From NCBI GenBank assembly GCA_031275955.1, contig JAISNZ010000039.1, forward strand, positions 1 to 36,093: a stretch of DNA of 36,093 nucleotides, read 5' to 3'. This DNA comes from Desulfovibrio sp. Lineage in GTDB: Bacteria; Desulfobacterota; Desulfovibrionia; Desulfovibrionales; Desulfovibrionaceae. The notes beneath the pieces are model-generated. The model saw only the letters and a list, made by a program, of their open reading frames with translations. It ran no database searches and was not told the origin of the DNA. This document shows positions 8,113-15,703 of the stretch, piece by piece; positions within the stretch are counted from its first letter, which is position 1; each line of letters starts with the position of its first letter. Both the position numbers and the translations under genes were made by a program.

Positions 8113-10347
8113 ATGATTAAAAAATGTTCCGTAACCTGCGTCATCACAATGCACAGAGAGGGCTTGCTCGCGCACACGACGCTCAACTCCATCGCCAAAG
8201 CGCGGGAAAACGCCGAGGCAGAGGGGTTTCCCGTTGCATTTGTCATTACGCTCGACAATCCCGACGCCCTGACAGAGCGCATTGTCAGGAAGCACCCGAG
8301 CATCAGGGAAAGTGACCTTATGGAGAATGTCCACTTTGGTGACCTCGGCTTGTGCCGCAATTATGCCGTTGGCAAAGCATCCTGCGACTATATTGTTTGT
8401 ATGGACGGGGATGATTATTATTCAAGCAACTACATTGCCGCCATGGTACATAAGGCCATGAAGGGTAAAAATATTGTCGTCTGCCCGGAATATCTCGTAT
8501 TGTTCGGTACACAATATCATTGGACCCGCTTTGGCGGACCGGAGGACTGTATAAAAAACTCGTATGTTCTGTTTTCCGAGCACCATTACTGCGCAACCGT
8601 GGCCGCGCACAAAGACGTGTTCGCGCGGCTTCCCTTTACCCCCTGTAAAGATGGCTTTGGCTATGAGGATTGGCACTGGAATCTGGAAGCTCGCGCGGCT
8701 GGCATGGAACACCAGGTTGCCCGCGATGTTGTGCTCTTTTATCGGCGCAAGGCTGTTTCTCTCAGCAAGATGCAAACTCGGGCGAGCAGTGTCGTTCCTC
8801 CATCCCGTTTTTTTGAAACGCTGCCCAAGCCGGAGTCGGAAGGTTTATCCGCCTTGCCCAGTCCACAAGGGGTTCCCAACGCCGCCTTCCCCTGGAAAGA
8901 GGCGCTCAAAAGCATGGTGTTCAGCATCCTGCGGCTTATGCCGGCCTCTGTGGGAGGGAGAGTGTACGCGGTCCTGCGAAACGGGAAAGTGTATGCCAAA
9001 GAAAGCGTACTGGCGCTGCTCAAGCGCATTCCCGGGTCCATGGAAAAGAGGATCCGCCCGCTGTTGACCCGGATATGGCGCGCCGGAACCAAGCCAGCCG
9101 CCAACGGACTGGAGCCGGTTCTGTATAATGCCTTGCTGGAGGTGGCGAGAACGGACGATTTGCTGCATCCGGACAGGCTGCCGCCGCTTCCGTATGTTCC
9201 CCGCTCCGGAGATGAAGCGCCGGGCAGAGCCTATGCCGGGGCTTGGCATGCCCTGCCCCGGCATGACTACGATGTTGTCTACACGGCTCCGCATATAACG
9301 TTTGGCGGCGCTGACCAAATGGCAATCAACTATATCAAGGTAATGCTCGCCGAGGGCAAGCGCGTGCTTTTTATTACAAGCGCCGGGCTGCCGAACCGCT
9401 TTGAACTGCTGCCGCCGCGGGTGGATGTGCTGGATCTGGGCGCTCTTATCCGGTTTCTCCCTCATGAGGGGCGGGTGGCGGTTTTTACCCGGCTCCTTTT
9501 GCAGCTTGCTCCGTCATTGGTACACATGGTCAACGATCACTTCGGCTTTCAGTGCCTTGTACGGCATGGGCAGGCCTTGCGACGACATAGCAAGCTGTTT
9601 GTCTCCATTTTTGCCGATGCCCAGGATCGCAACGACTACTATGCCGGCGCGGGTACGGACTATCTGCGCGACCTTTACCCCATCATTGAACGGGTGATTA
9701 CGGACAACGCCGTTGGCTCGCAAAAATGGAATGAACGTTTTGGGATAGAGCCGGAATTTTTCCAACCGGTTTATGCGAAAAGCTCCGGGGTGATTCGCCC
9801 CTGGAATCCGCCGTCCATGCGTAACCGGGTTTTGTGGGCAGGCAGACTGGATGCCGAAAAACGACTGGATATCGCCTGCGCCATTGCCGGGCAACTTCCG
9901 GAAATGCGGTTTGATTTTTACGGCAGAGCCATTTTGAACACCGCAAACCCCGCGGTGGACGAGCTGAAAACCCTGCCGAACGTTACATTTTTTGGGGAAC
10001 ATGCAGGGTTTTCCACCTTACCGGCGGAAAGGTATTTCGCGTTTTTGTATACAACCCAGTGTGATGGTTTGCCCATAGTGCTGTTGGAGGCCACAGAGGC
10101 GGGTTTGCCCGTGGTCGCCCCTGATCGGGGTGGCGTTCGTGACTTCCTTACCGACGAAACTGGCTGGCTTGTGGATTCCCACGAGGATGTCCCCGCGTAT
10201 GTACAGGCGCTGCAAGAGGTTCGCGACAATGCCGCTGAGGCGGAGAGACGCTGGAAGAACGCCTGTGCCCTGCTGGCCGCGCGGCATAACGGGCGGGCCT
10301 TTGCCGCCAGCCTGCTCCAGGCCTATACGGGGGAAAAAGAGGTATGA
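8113..10347 (+). CDS. Bifunctional glycosyltransferase (GT2 - GT4)
   Basis: A 744-residue fusion. The N-terminal GT2 domain (about 5-230) has SVTCVITMHREG, the LCRNYAVGKASCDY segment and a metal site MDGDD (D98/D100). The C-terminal half (about 385-740) is a GT4 fold with TFGGADQMAINY, WAGRLDAEKRLD and CDGLPIVLLEA; in the latter the usual first glutamate of E-x7-E is an aspartate (D651, E659). I chose the ATG at 8113 (MIKKCSVTC), with AAGGA about ten bases upstream; the GTG at 8068 overlaps the previous stop and would add 15 residues unlike a GT2 start. It overlaps the next gene by four bases (ATGA), so they are translationally coupled. Probably adds two sugars in turn; the specificity is unknown. 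Confidence 0.84.
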   Translation: MIKKCSVTCVITMHREGLLAHTTLNSIAKARENAEAEGFPVAFVITLDNPDALTERIVRKHPSIRESDLMENVHFGDLGLCRNYAVGKASCDYIVCMDGDDYYSSNYIAAMVHKAMKGKNIVVCPEYLVLFGTQYHWTRFGGPEDCIKNSYVLFSEHHYCATVAAHKDVFARLPFTPCKDGFGYEDWHWNLEARAAGMEHQVARDVVLFYRRKAVSLSKMQTRASSVVPPSRFFETLPKPESEGLSALPSPQGVPNAAFPWKEALKSMVFSILRLMPASVGGRVYAVLRNGKVYAKESVLALLKRIPGSMEKRIRPLLTRIWRAGTKPAANGLEPVLYNALLEVARTDDLLHPDRLPPLPYVPRSGDEAPGRAYAGAWHALPRHDYDVVYTAPHITFGGADQMAINYIKVMLAEGKRVLFITSAGLPNRFELLPPRVDVLDLGALIRFLPHEGRVAVFTRLLLQLAPSLVHMVNDHFGFQCLVRHGQALRRHSKLFVSIFADAQDRNDYYAGAGTDYLRDLYPIIERVITDNAVGSQKWNERFGIEPEFFQPVYAKSSGVIRPWNPPSMRNRVLWAGRLDAEKRLDIACAIAGQLPEMRFDFYGRAILNTANPAVDELKTLPNVTFFGEHAGFSTLPAERYFAFLYTTQCDGLPIVLLEATEAGLPVVAPDRGGVRDFLTDETGWLVDSHEDVPAYVQALQEVRDNAAEAERRWKNACALLAARHNGRAFAASLLQAYTGEKEV

Positions 10348-11210
10348 CGCGAACAGGCGAATGCTTCCCCAGGGTCTCTGTTGTCATTCCGTGCTATAAT
10401 GACGGCAAATATCTGCCGGAAGCGGTGGCCTCGGTAAAGGCCCAAACCTACCCTGAGCTGGAGATTGTGATTGTGGACGATCACTCCACAGCGCAGGACA
10501 CACAGGACATATTGTCCGCGATGAAGCAGGCCGGCTGCACCGTCCTTACAGCGCCGGAGGGCAAGAAGGGCGCGGCCGCCGCCCGCAACGCCGGGATTGC
10601 CCGAGCCACCGGTGATTTTATCTTGCCGCTGGATGCCGACGACAAAATCGATCCCACCTATATAGACAAAGCCGTAGCGGCTTTTAAGGCCGATCCCGCG
10701 CTTGTGATCTGCGGATGCGGGGTGCGGTTTTTCGGCCTGCGGGGGCATGCCTTCGCGCAGCCGCCATTGACGCTGACCGCGTTGATTCTGGAAGACTACA
10801 AGCTGGTTGCCTCCTGCCTGTATCGCAAAAGCGACTGGGAGCGCGTAGGCGGGTATGATGAATCGCTCGCGCTTGGCAAGGAAGACATGATCTTTTGGCT
10901 AGACCTGCTTGAAGCTGGCGGTGGGGTCGCTGTTTTGCCGGAAGAGCTGTTCTTCTACAGAATCAGGCCGCGTTCAATCACCGCCGAAGTCCGGGGCGCG
11001 CCCACGGAAAGAGAAAAGCTCACCGCCATGTACCAGGCGCGCCCGGAACTTTTTCACCGTCACACGATTGATTTCATGGATGCGCTTGCCAGGCGCAGGG
11101 CGGAAAGCGCGCGGCGGGAATGCCTTTTCTCCTGGAAATTGCTCGCGCCTGTTTTTAAGATGGAATGGTTTTTACGCCAATGCGCCAAGCGTGTATTGGG
11201 AAGAGCGTAA
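10344..11210 (+). CDS. GT2 family glycosyltransferase
   Basis: The 288-residue protein is a single GT-A family 2 domain: VSVVIPCYNDGKYL at the N-terminus, VDDHST, then GAAAARNAGIARATGDFILPLDADD with the metal site D97/D99. Later come KEDMIFWLDLLEAG and a basic C-terminal tail. It has no membrane segment, so it would act on a carrier-linked glycan at the cytoplasmic face. The ATG overlaps the upstream stop (ATGA), which marks it as part of the operon. The linkage formed is not predictable. Confidence 0.88.
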   Translation: MTRTGECFPRVSVVIPCYNDGKYLPEAVASVKAQTYPELEIVIVDDHSTAQDTQDILSAMKQAGCTVLTAPEGKKGAAAARNAGIARATGDFILPLDADDKIDPTYIDKAVAAFKADPALVICGCGVRFFGLRGHAFAQPPLTLTALILEDYKLVASCLYRKSDWERVGGYDESLALGKEDMIFWLDLLEAGGGVAVLPEELFFYRIRPRSITAEVRGAPTEREKLTAMYQARPELFHRHTIDFMDALARRRAESARRECLFSWKLLAPVFKMEWFLRQCAKRVLGRA

Positions 11211-11212
11211 GT

Positions 11213-12235
11213 ATGTCTGTATGCGCGGCAACAACAACTGTTATTTTGCTCAACTACAGGGGGGCTGAAGATACGCTGGCCTGTCTGAAGTCTTTACGTG
11301 TCCTGGCAACAGCCCCCCAGCGGATTGTAATTGTGGACAACGCGTCCGGCGATGGCTCCCTTGAGGCGCTCCAGGCGTGGCTGGAGCAAGAGGCTGGCAA
11401 TGCTTCCGGGGGAGCGGCGGCAAACAGGCCCACACAAGTCCCGCCCGGCCAAAAGACGCAGTACGTCCTTCTGCCTCTGGCGGAAAATAACGGCTATGCT
11501 TCCGGCAACAACGCGGGCATCCGTCTGGCTCTGCAAGACTCCGCATGCAGCGCGGTATGGCTTGTAAACAATGATACGCAGGTCAAACCGCATGCGCTGG
11601 ATGCCCTGTGCCGCAGTTTATCCGAAAAGCCCGAAGCGGGAGCGGCCGGTTCCACACTGGTCTTTGCTGGCAGCGAGGTTATTCAGTGCCTTGGGGGGCA
11701 GTCGGTCAGTCCGTTTTTGGGCTCCACAAAAGCGATCCTGGAATTCTCCCGTTTGGATGAGGGGCTGCTTCTTGCGCCAGAGGATGTAAACGCCCGGATT
11801 GACTTCACCACAGGGGCGTCCATGCTGGTGCGGCGAGAAACCTTTGAGCGCGTGGGCCTTTTATCAGAAGAGTACTTTCTTTATTATGAAGACGTGGAAT
11901 TTGGAATACGCATAAAAAAAGCGGGCCTCGGCCTTGTATGGTCCCCTGAAAGTATTGTTTACCATAAAGGCGGCCCGCGCAAGGAAGCCAACCGGGAGAT
12001 CCCCAGGTGGGTTGACTACCTTATTCTGCGTAATCGAATATATTTTATGCGCAGGCATTATCTCTGGTCGCTTCCCCTGGCTCTTTGCGGGTATGGGGGG
12101 GTGCTGCTGAATCGTATTCGCAGAAATCAGGCGGACAGACTGCCGCTTGTATTCCACGCCTTGCGTGATGGCTTGCGGGGCGAGATGGGCCTATCCCGGG
12201 CTGCCAAGCGCCTGATGGCAAGGGACTTGGCCTAG
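11213..12235 (+). CDS. GT2 glycosyltransferase, rhamnosyltransferase-like
   Basis: A 340-residue GT2 protein with TTVILLNYRGAEDTLACLKSL, NNGYASGNNAGI, the metal site VNNDTQ (D121), TGASMLVRRETFERVG and the acceptor-side EDVEFGIRIKKAG. This arrangement is typical of the WbbL/RfbF-like rhamnosyltransferase group, although donor choice within that group varies. I start it at the ATG at 11213, just after the upstream stop; the track start at 11165 lies inside the previous gene. A seven-G run (12095-12101) lies near the C-terminal end. It is the last gene before the first MITE-like element, so co-transcription of the upstream set probably ends or weakens here. Confidence 0.85.
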   Translation: MSVCAATTTVILLNYRGAEDTLACLKSLRVLATAPQRIVIVDNASGDGSLEALQAWLEQEAGNASGGAAANRPTQVPPGQKTQYVLLPLAENNGYASGNNAGIRLALQDSACSAVWLVNNDTQVKPHALDALCRSLSEKPEAGAAGSTLVFAGSEVIQCLGGQSVSPFLGSTKAILEFSRLDEGLLLAPEDVNARIDFTTGASMLVRRETFERVGLLSEEYFLYYEDVEFGIRIKKAGLGLVWSPESIVYHKGGPRKEANREIPRWVDYLILRNRIYFMRRHYLWSLPLALCGYGGVLLNRIRRNQADRLPLVFHALRDGLRGEMGLSRAAKRLMARDLA

Positions 12236-12262
12236 CGCCCCGAAACCGGGGCCACCGCATTT

Positions 12263-12524
12263 AAGGAAATGCTGATTTATTCCCTTTGAGGGGGCTTTGC
12301 CCCCTCAAACTCCCCCGGCAGGAGCATCCTGACAGGATGAGTTCGCCCTCGCTGACGTTCGGGACGAACGGCCCCCGCGCCCCCGTTAAGTATTTCAATG
12401 GAATACGACATGAGGGGGTTCGGGGCCGTCCGTCCCGCGCGAAAACGCGGGCGGACAGCATCTGAAACGATATGCCCCCCGGCGGGGTTCAGGGCGGAGC
12501 CCCGATAAATCAGCGCTTCCCTAA
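12263..12524 (+). mobile_element. MITE-like element, copy 1 (long form)
   Basis: This non-coding element of about 260 bases fills over half of the 488-base gap 12236-12723. Its ends are imperfect terminal inverted repeats: the left end reads GGAAATGCTGATTTAT and the reverse complement of the right end reads GGGAAGCGCTGATTTAT. Inside are several perfect dyads, including TTTGAGGGGGC/GCCCCCTCAAA (12285-12309) and CATCCTG/CAGGATG. The reverse complement of most of the element reappears at 13566-13758. This copy carries about 69 extra bases. There is no transposase, so it must have been mobilised in trans if it moves. The rest of the gap (12525-12723) holds only a weak promoter-like TTGCGG-17-TAAAGA. 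Confidence 0.8.
12421..12489 (+). repeat. Extra module inserted in MITE copy 1
   Basis: This block of about 69 bases is present in copy 1 and absent from copy 2. It is bounded by the direct repeat GGGGTT (12415-12420 and 12484-12489), whereas copy 2 has a single such site. It contains a strong hairpin (12428-12456) in which GTCCGTCCCGCG pairs with CGCGGGCGGAC with one bulged base. The pattern fits a small insertion with target duplication, or a deletion between short repeats in copy 2. Confidence 0.55.
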
Positions 12525-12723
12525 GAGGAACCGTCACCAGATCAGGTTAAAATCCCGCGCGCTTCCGGCTGCGAAGTGAAAGAAGGGGTCTTACAAAAAA
12601 CTTGCGGATAACATGTTGTTTTGGTAAAGATTTTGATGGTTTTTATCCAGTTTGTGAAGGAGCTCCCGTCAAAGACTGGCGCGGAAGCGCCATGAACTAT
12701 GCCCGGCAAAAAGGCGATCGCGG

Positions 12724-13542
12724 ATGTTGGTTTCAATAATTGTCGCAACATATGGAAGGCGGGCTCCGCTTGAAAAATTTTTTCAAAGTGTGGCGGAACA
12801 ATCATTTCGCAATGTTGAGGTGATTATTGTTGACCAAAATCCTTCTGGATTTCTGGATGACATCATTCTTGCCTACCAGGGTTTTTTCCCCCTGATCCAT
12901 GTCCTCTCCCAAACGGCAAACGCATCCACCGCAAGAAACATTGGCATCGCTCACGCGAAAGGAGATGTTATTGCCTTTCCGGATGACGATTGCCTTTATG
13001 CGCCAGGCGTTATACAGCGTGTCGTTGATGAGCTTGAGGCCAATACGCATTGGAGCGGATTGCTGGTCTCCTGGGCGCAAAGTCCGAAAAAACCACGCCA
13101 CCCCGGGCGCGTGGACCGGGTAACGAGGTGGACTGCTTTTCGTAGGGCTGGAACGCTTGTCCAATTTTATAGGGCATCGGCTATTAACGGTATTTTGTTT
13201 GACCCTGCCCTGGGCCCTGGAGAAAACTCAAAATACGGTTCAGGAGAAGATACCAGTTTTCTCTTAAGCGTTCTGTCCAAAAAGATGTATGTAGCCAAGA
13301 TTCATGATGTGCTGGTGTACCACTTGGAGCCGGACTTCAGTAACCCAGATATGTTTCACCGTGTGCGATCCTATGCGTTGGGGCGCATGCGTTTGCTGCG
13401 AAAACACAAATTTCCGCTCTGGTTCAAGCTGGCCAATGTATTTTACCCTTTGCTCCACATCCCTTTTTGCGGGCGTGATGCTGTGCCTTATCATAAGGCA
13501 ATGTTTGTAGAGAGGTGGAAGGGTTTTTGGGATAAAGAATAA
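12724..13542 (+). CDS. GT2 glycosyltransferase in a repeat-flanked cassette
   Basis: A 272-residue GT2 protein with LVSIIVATYGRRAPLEKFF, VIIVDQNPSG, STARNIGIAHAKGDVIAFPDDDC (metal site D87-D89) and a later GSGEDTSFLLSVL segment, as in other family 2 enzymes that act on polysaccharide intermediates. The start is the ATG at 12724, with a weak AAGGCGAT ahead. The gene is the only one between two related MITE-like elements in opposite orientation (12263-12524 and 13566-13758). It therefore forms a discrete cassette of about 1.3-1.5 kb with its own upstream space, including a weak promoter-like site near 12602-12630. It may have been acquired, or may be flipped, as a unit; the enzyme specificity is unknown. 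Confidence 0.85.
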   Translation: MLVSIIVATYGRRAPLEKFFQSVAEQSFRNVEVIIVDQNPSGFLDDIILAYQGFFPLIHVLSQTANASTARNIGIAHAKGDVIAFPDDDCLYAPGVIQRVVDELEANTHWSGLLVSWAQSPKKPRHPGRVDRVTRWTAFRRAGTLVQFYRASAINGILFDPALGPGENSKYGSGEDTSFLLSVLSKKMYVAKIHDVLVYHLEPDFSNPDMFHRVRSYALGRMRLLRKHKFPLWFKLANVFYPLLHIPFCGRDAVPYHKAMFVERWKGFWDKE

Positions 13543-13565
13543 GGCCTGCGCACAGGCAATACTTC

Positions 13566-13758
13566 CAGGGAAGCGCTGATTTATCGGGGCTCCGCCCCAA
13601 ACCCCGTCATTTCGTATTCCATTGAAATACTTAACGGGGGTGCAGGGGCCGTTCGTCCCGAACGTCAGTGAGGGCGAACTCATCCTGTCAGGATGCCCCT
13701 GCTGGGGGAGTTTGAGGGGGCAAAGCCCCCTCAAAGGGAATAAATCAGTGTTTCCCTG
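13566..13758 (-). mobile_element. MITE-like element, copy 2 (inverted, short form)
   Basis: About 193 bases that read as the reverse complement of copy 1 without its inner module. The left end is GGGAAGCGCTGATTTAT and the reverse complement of the right end is GGGAAACACTGATTTAT. The dyads CATCCTG/CAGGATG and TTTGAGGGGGC/GCCCCCTCAAA are kept. It fills most of the gap between the cassette glycosyltransferase and the SDR gene. Its hairpins could also act as a transcription terminator or mRNA 3' stabiliser for either strand. Confidence 0.8.
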
Positions 13759-13799
13759 GGGCGGGGTTTTACGGCGCGCTGGATAAACATGGAGAAAGC

Positions 13800-14720
13800 A
13801 TGAAAGTCTTGGTAAGCGGCGCGTCTGGCTTTTTGGGCAACGTCCTCAGGAGGCAACTGGAAGCGGGCGGGCACGATGTTTGGACTTTTGGCGCGCCCGG
13901 CTGGGCGGTTGTGCCCGAATCACGCCATTTCCATATTGAAGATATTTCTTCTCCGGAAGCGCATGCCCAAATGTTGCGCCAAACCCGGCCGGACTGGATA
14001 TTCCACCTCGCAGGCGTCAGTCGGGCGGCCGGCATCCGCGAAGCCTATATGGTCAACAGCGTCTGGGGTGGAACTCTTCTTCTTGCCGCCGGTGAGGCCT
14101 GCCCGGATAGCCGGGTCATGCTTATCGGCAGCGCCGCGGAATATGGCCCCCAGCAGACAAATGAACATAGCAAGTTTGGCTATGCCCTTGATGAGCAAAC
14201 AGAATGTCGGCCTGTCGGACTCTATGGCATCAGCAAGCTGGCGCAAACCCTGCACGCCTTGTCATTGGCCGGAAAGCAGGATATTGTGGTTGCCCGTCCC
14301 TTCAATATTGTCGGGCCGGGCATGCCGGAAAGCCTGGCGCTTGGCGGTTTTGTGAAACGGATCAAAGAGCTGCCCGCTGGGGGGGGGGTGTTGCCTACCG
14401 GACCGCTTGGCGGCATCCGGGATTTTATAGACGTGCGTGACTGCGCGGCAACCCTGATTGCCCTCATGCAAACCGCAGCCTCTGCCGGTAAAGTCATCAA
14501 CGTATGCAGCGAGGAGGCAACCCTGATGCGCGATCTTCTCGCCCTGGTTATAGACCGGGCGGGCTGTCCTGTGTCTGTTCAGGAAGCGCCAAGCTCCAGC
14601 AAAGAATCGGATGTCTATGTAGGGGCGGCTACCATGTTGCGGGCACTGGGCATACGCCTTCCAGGCGCGGATCTGCCGGCGATTGTTGATGCCATGATGA
14701 ACGGGCGGATGGGCGGATAG
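13800..14720 (+). CDS. NAD(P)-dependent sugar epimerase/reductase (extended SDR)
   Basis: The 306-residue protein is a complete extended SDR with the dinucleotide loop GASGFLG (7-13), IGSAAEYG (catalytic serine near 111), the YGISK active site (Y142/K146) and RPFNIVGPG. The order and the RDFIDVRD segment resemble GDP-4-dehydro-6-deoxy-D-mannose reductase (Rmd) and related C4-reductases/epimerases, so a role in making a 6-deoxyhexose nucleotide is plausible but not proven. The coding sequence contains a run of ten G (14379-14388) encoding Gly-Gly-Gly plus the first base of Val197. Gain or loss of one G would stop translation within about 25 codons and remove roughly the last third. The start is the ATG at 13800, downstream of the inverted MITE copy. 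Confidence 0.85.
   Translation: MKVLVSGASGFLGNVLRRQLEAGGHDVWTFGAPGWAVVPESRHFHIEDISSPEAHAQMLRQTRPDWIFHLAGVSRAAGIREAYMVNSVWGGTLLLAAGEACPDSRVMLIGSAAEYGPQQTNEHSKFGYALDEQTECRPVGLYGISKLAQTLHALSLAGKQDIVVARPFNIVGPGMPESLALGGFVKRIKELPAGGGVLPTGPLGGIRDFIDVRDCAATLIALMQTAASAGKVINVCSEEATLMRDLLALVIDRAGCPVSVQEAPSSSKESDVYVGAATMLRALGIRLPGADLPAIVDAMMNGRMGG
14379..14388 (+). repeat. Poly-G tract (10 G) inside the SDR gene
   Basis: Ten consecutive G lie in frame in the sugar epimerase gene. With nine G the frame runs into TAG about 18 codons later; with eleven G it runs into TGA about 20 codons later. Homopolymeric G tracts of this length in surface-glycan genes are a known substrate for slipped-strand phase variation, for example in Campylobacter. 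Whether this tract varies here is not visible in one sequence. Confidence 0.75.
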
Positions 14721-14915
14721 ATAAAAGGCAGCCAGTTCAGTTCGCATCCGCATTCCTCCGTGGCCATATTTTCTAAAATTTTTCTAAAAAGTCAAGAACG
14801 GAATGACCCTGGCCTGATCCCGCGCGAGTTGCTTTTGAGAGGAGGGGGTGATATTGACGGTGCCCGCCCGCGGCCGCACGATACTTTTAAACCAAGACGT
14901 AAAGAGAACACGCTC

Positions 14916-15698
14916 ATGGGTACAGTCCGGAACAGCCTCAGCTACAATCTTGCGCTTACCAAAACCATATTCAAGCGAGAATTCAGCGCCCTTTATCGGC
15001 GAACGGCCTTGGGGCCGGTGTGGGCTTTGTTGTCTCCGGCAGCATACCTGGCGGTATTCATTTTTTTTCGGCTGCTTTTTGGCCTTTCCAACCCGGAAGG
15101 CGTGCCCATGCTGCCTTTTCTCTTTTCCGGGCTGACTCTTTGGCTTTTGTTTTCCACAACGCTGAGCGCTGTTTTTCCTTCAATAATTTCCAACGTGTCC
15201 ATTTTGAAAAAAATGCCCGTTTCCCCGTTTGTTTTTGTTTTTGCCGGGGCGTTGGTGCCACTGTTTACTTCCGCTGTGTACATGGTCTTGCTTGAGGTTT
15301 TGCTTATTGTGTATGGGTATGCACCTACCATGCACCATCTGGCAATTCCCCTTGTGGTGATTATGGTACAAGCTTTTGCGCTTGCGCTTGGACTTTTGGC
15401 GAGCACCTTCGGACTGTACCGGCAAGATATTATTCAGGCCTTGCCCACGTTTATTCAGCTCGGCATGTTTGCCACACCCATATTTTTTTCGCCTTCTATA
15501 GTGCCGGAAGCCCTGCGGTGGGTTGTGGATTATAACCCTGTCGCCCAGTGTGTCGGCATGCTGCGCGAGATCATATTTAACGCATCGTGGCCGGATCTTG
15601 CTTCTCTGGGTAAGACAATTGCTGTAATTGTTGTTTTTGGGCTTGTGGCTTTCGCATTTTTTAAGCGCACATCGCGGTATCTGGCGGATCTTTTTTAG
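14916..15698 (+). CDS. wzm: ABC-2 type polysaccharide exporter, membrane subunit
   Basis: The 260-residue protein has about six membrane segments and the ABC2_membrane fold of Wzm/KpsM/TagG. It starts with the amphipathic NLALTKTIFKREFSALYRRTALGPVW (the conserved R-x-x-LGxxW region), followed by LSPAAYLAVFIFF and a conserved C-terminal YNPVAQCVGMLREI. With the ATPase Wzt it would export the undecaprenyl-linked glycan across the inner membrane. I use the ATG at 14916, preceded by AAGAGA; the GTG at 14760 would add 52 residues unlike this family. The 195-base gap upstream includes an AT-rich stretch (TTTTCTAAAA repeated near 14768) that could be promoter DNA, but I cannot fix a -35/-10 pair. 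The gene between it and wzt is a methyltransferase-like insert. Confidence 0.9.
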   Translation: MGTVRNSLSYNLALTKTIFKREFSALYRRTALGPVWALLSPAAYLAVFIFFRLLFGLSNPEGVPMLPFLFSGLTLWLLFSTTLSAVFPSIISNVSILKKMPVSPFVFVFAGALVPLFTSAVYMVLLEVLLIVYGYAPTMHHLAIPLVVIMVQAFALALGLLASTFGLYRQDIIQALPTFIQLGMFATPIFFSPSIVPEALRWVVDYNPVAQCVGMLREIIFNASWPDLASLGKTIAVIVVFGLVAFAFFKRTSRYLADLF

Positions 15699-15703
15699 CG
15701 GGG

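Noticed and set aside
12261-12537. Short minus-strand ORFs within MITE copy 1
   Set aside because: They follow the inverted repeats and hairpins and differ in copy 2 by the inserted block; there is no sign of selection for protein.
12602-12630. TTGCGG-17-TAAAGA as a promoter for the cassette glycosyltransferase
   Set aside because: Only about half of the consensus bases match at each box, too weak for a separate feature.
12263-13758. A CRISPR array or attachment site as the reason for repeats near the glycosyltransferase cassette
   Set aside because: There are only two long copies in opposite orientation, with no regular spacers, no cas genes and no integrase or tRNA gene nearby.
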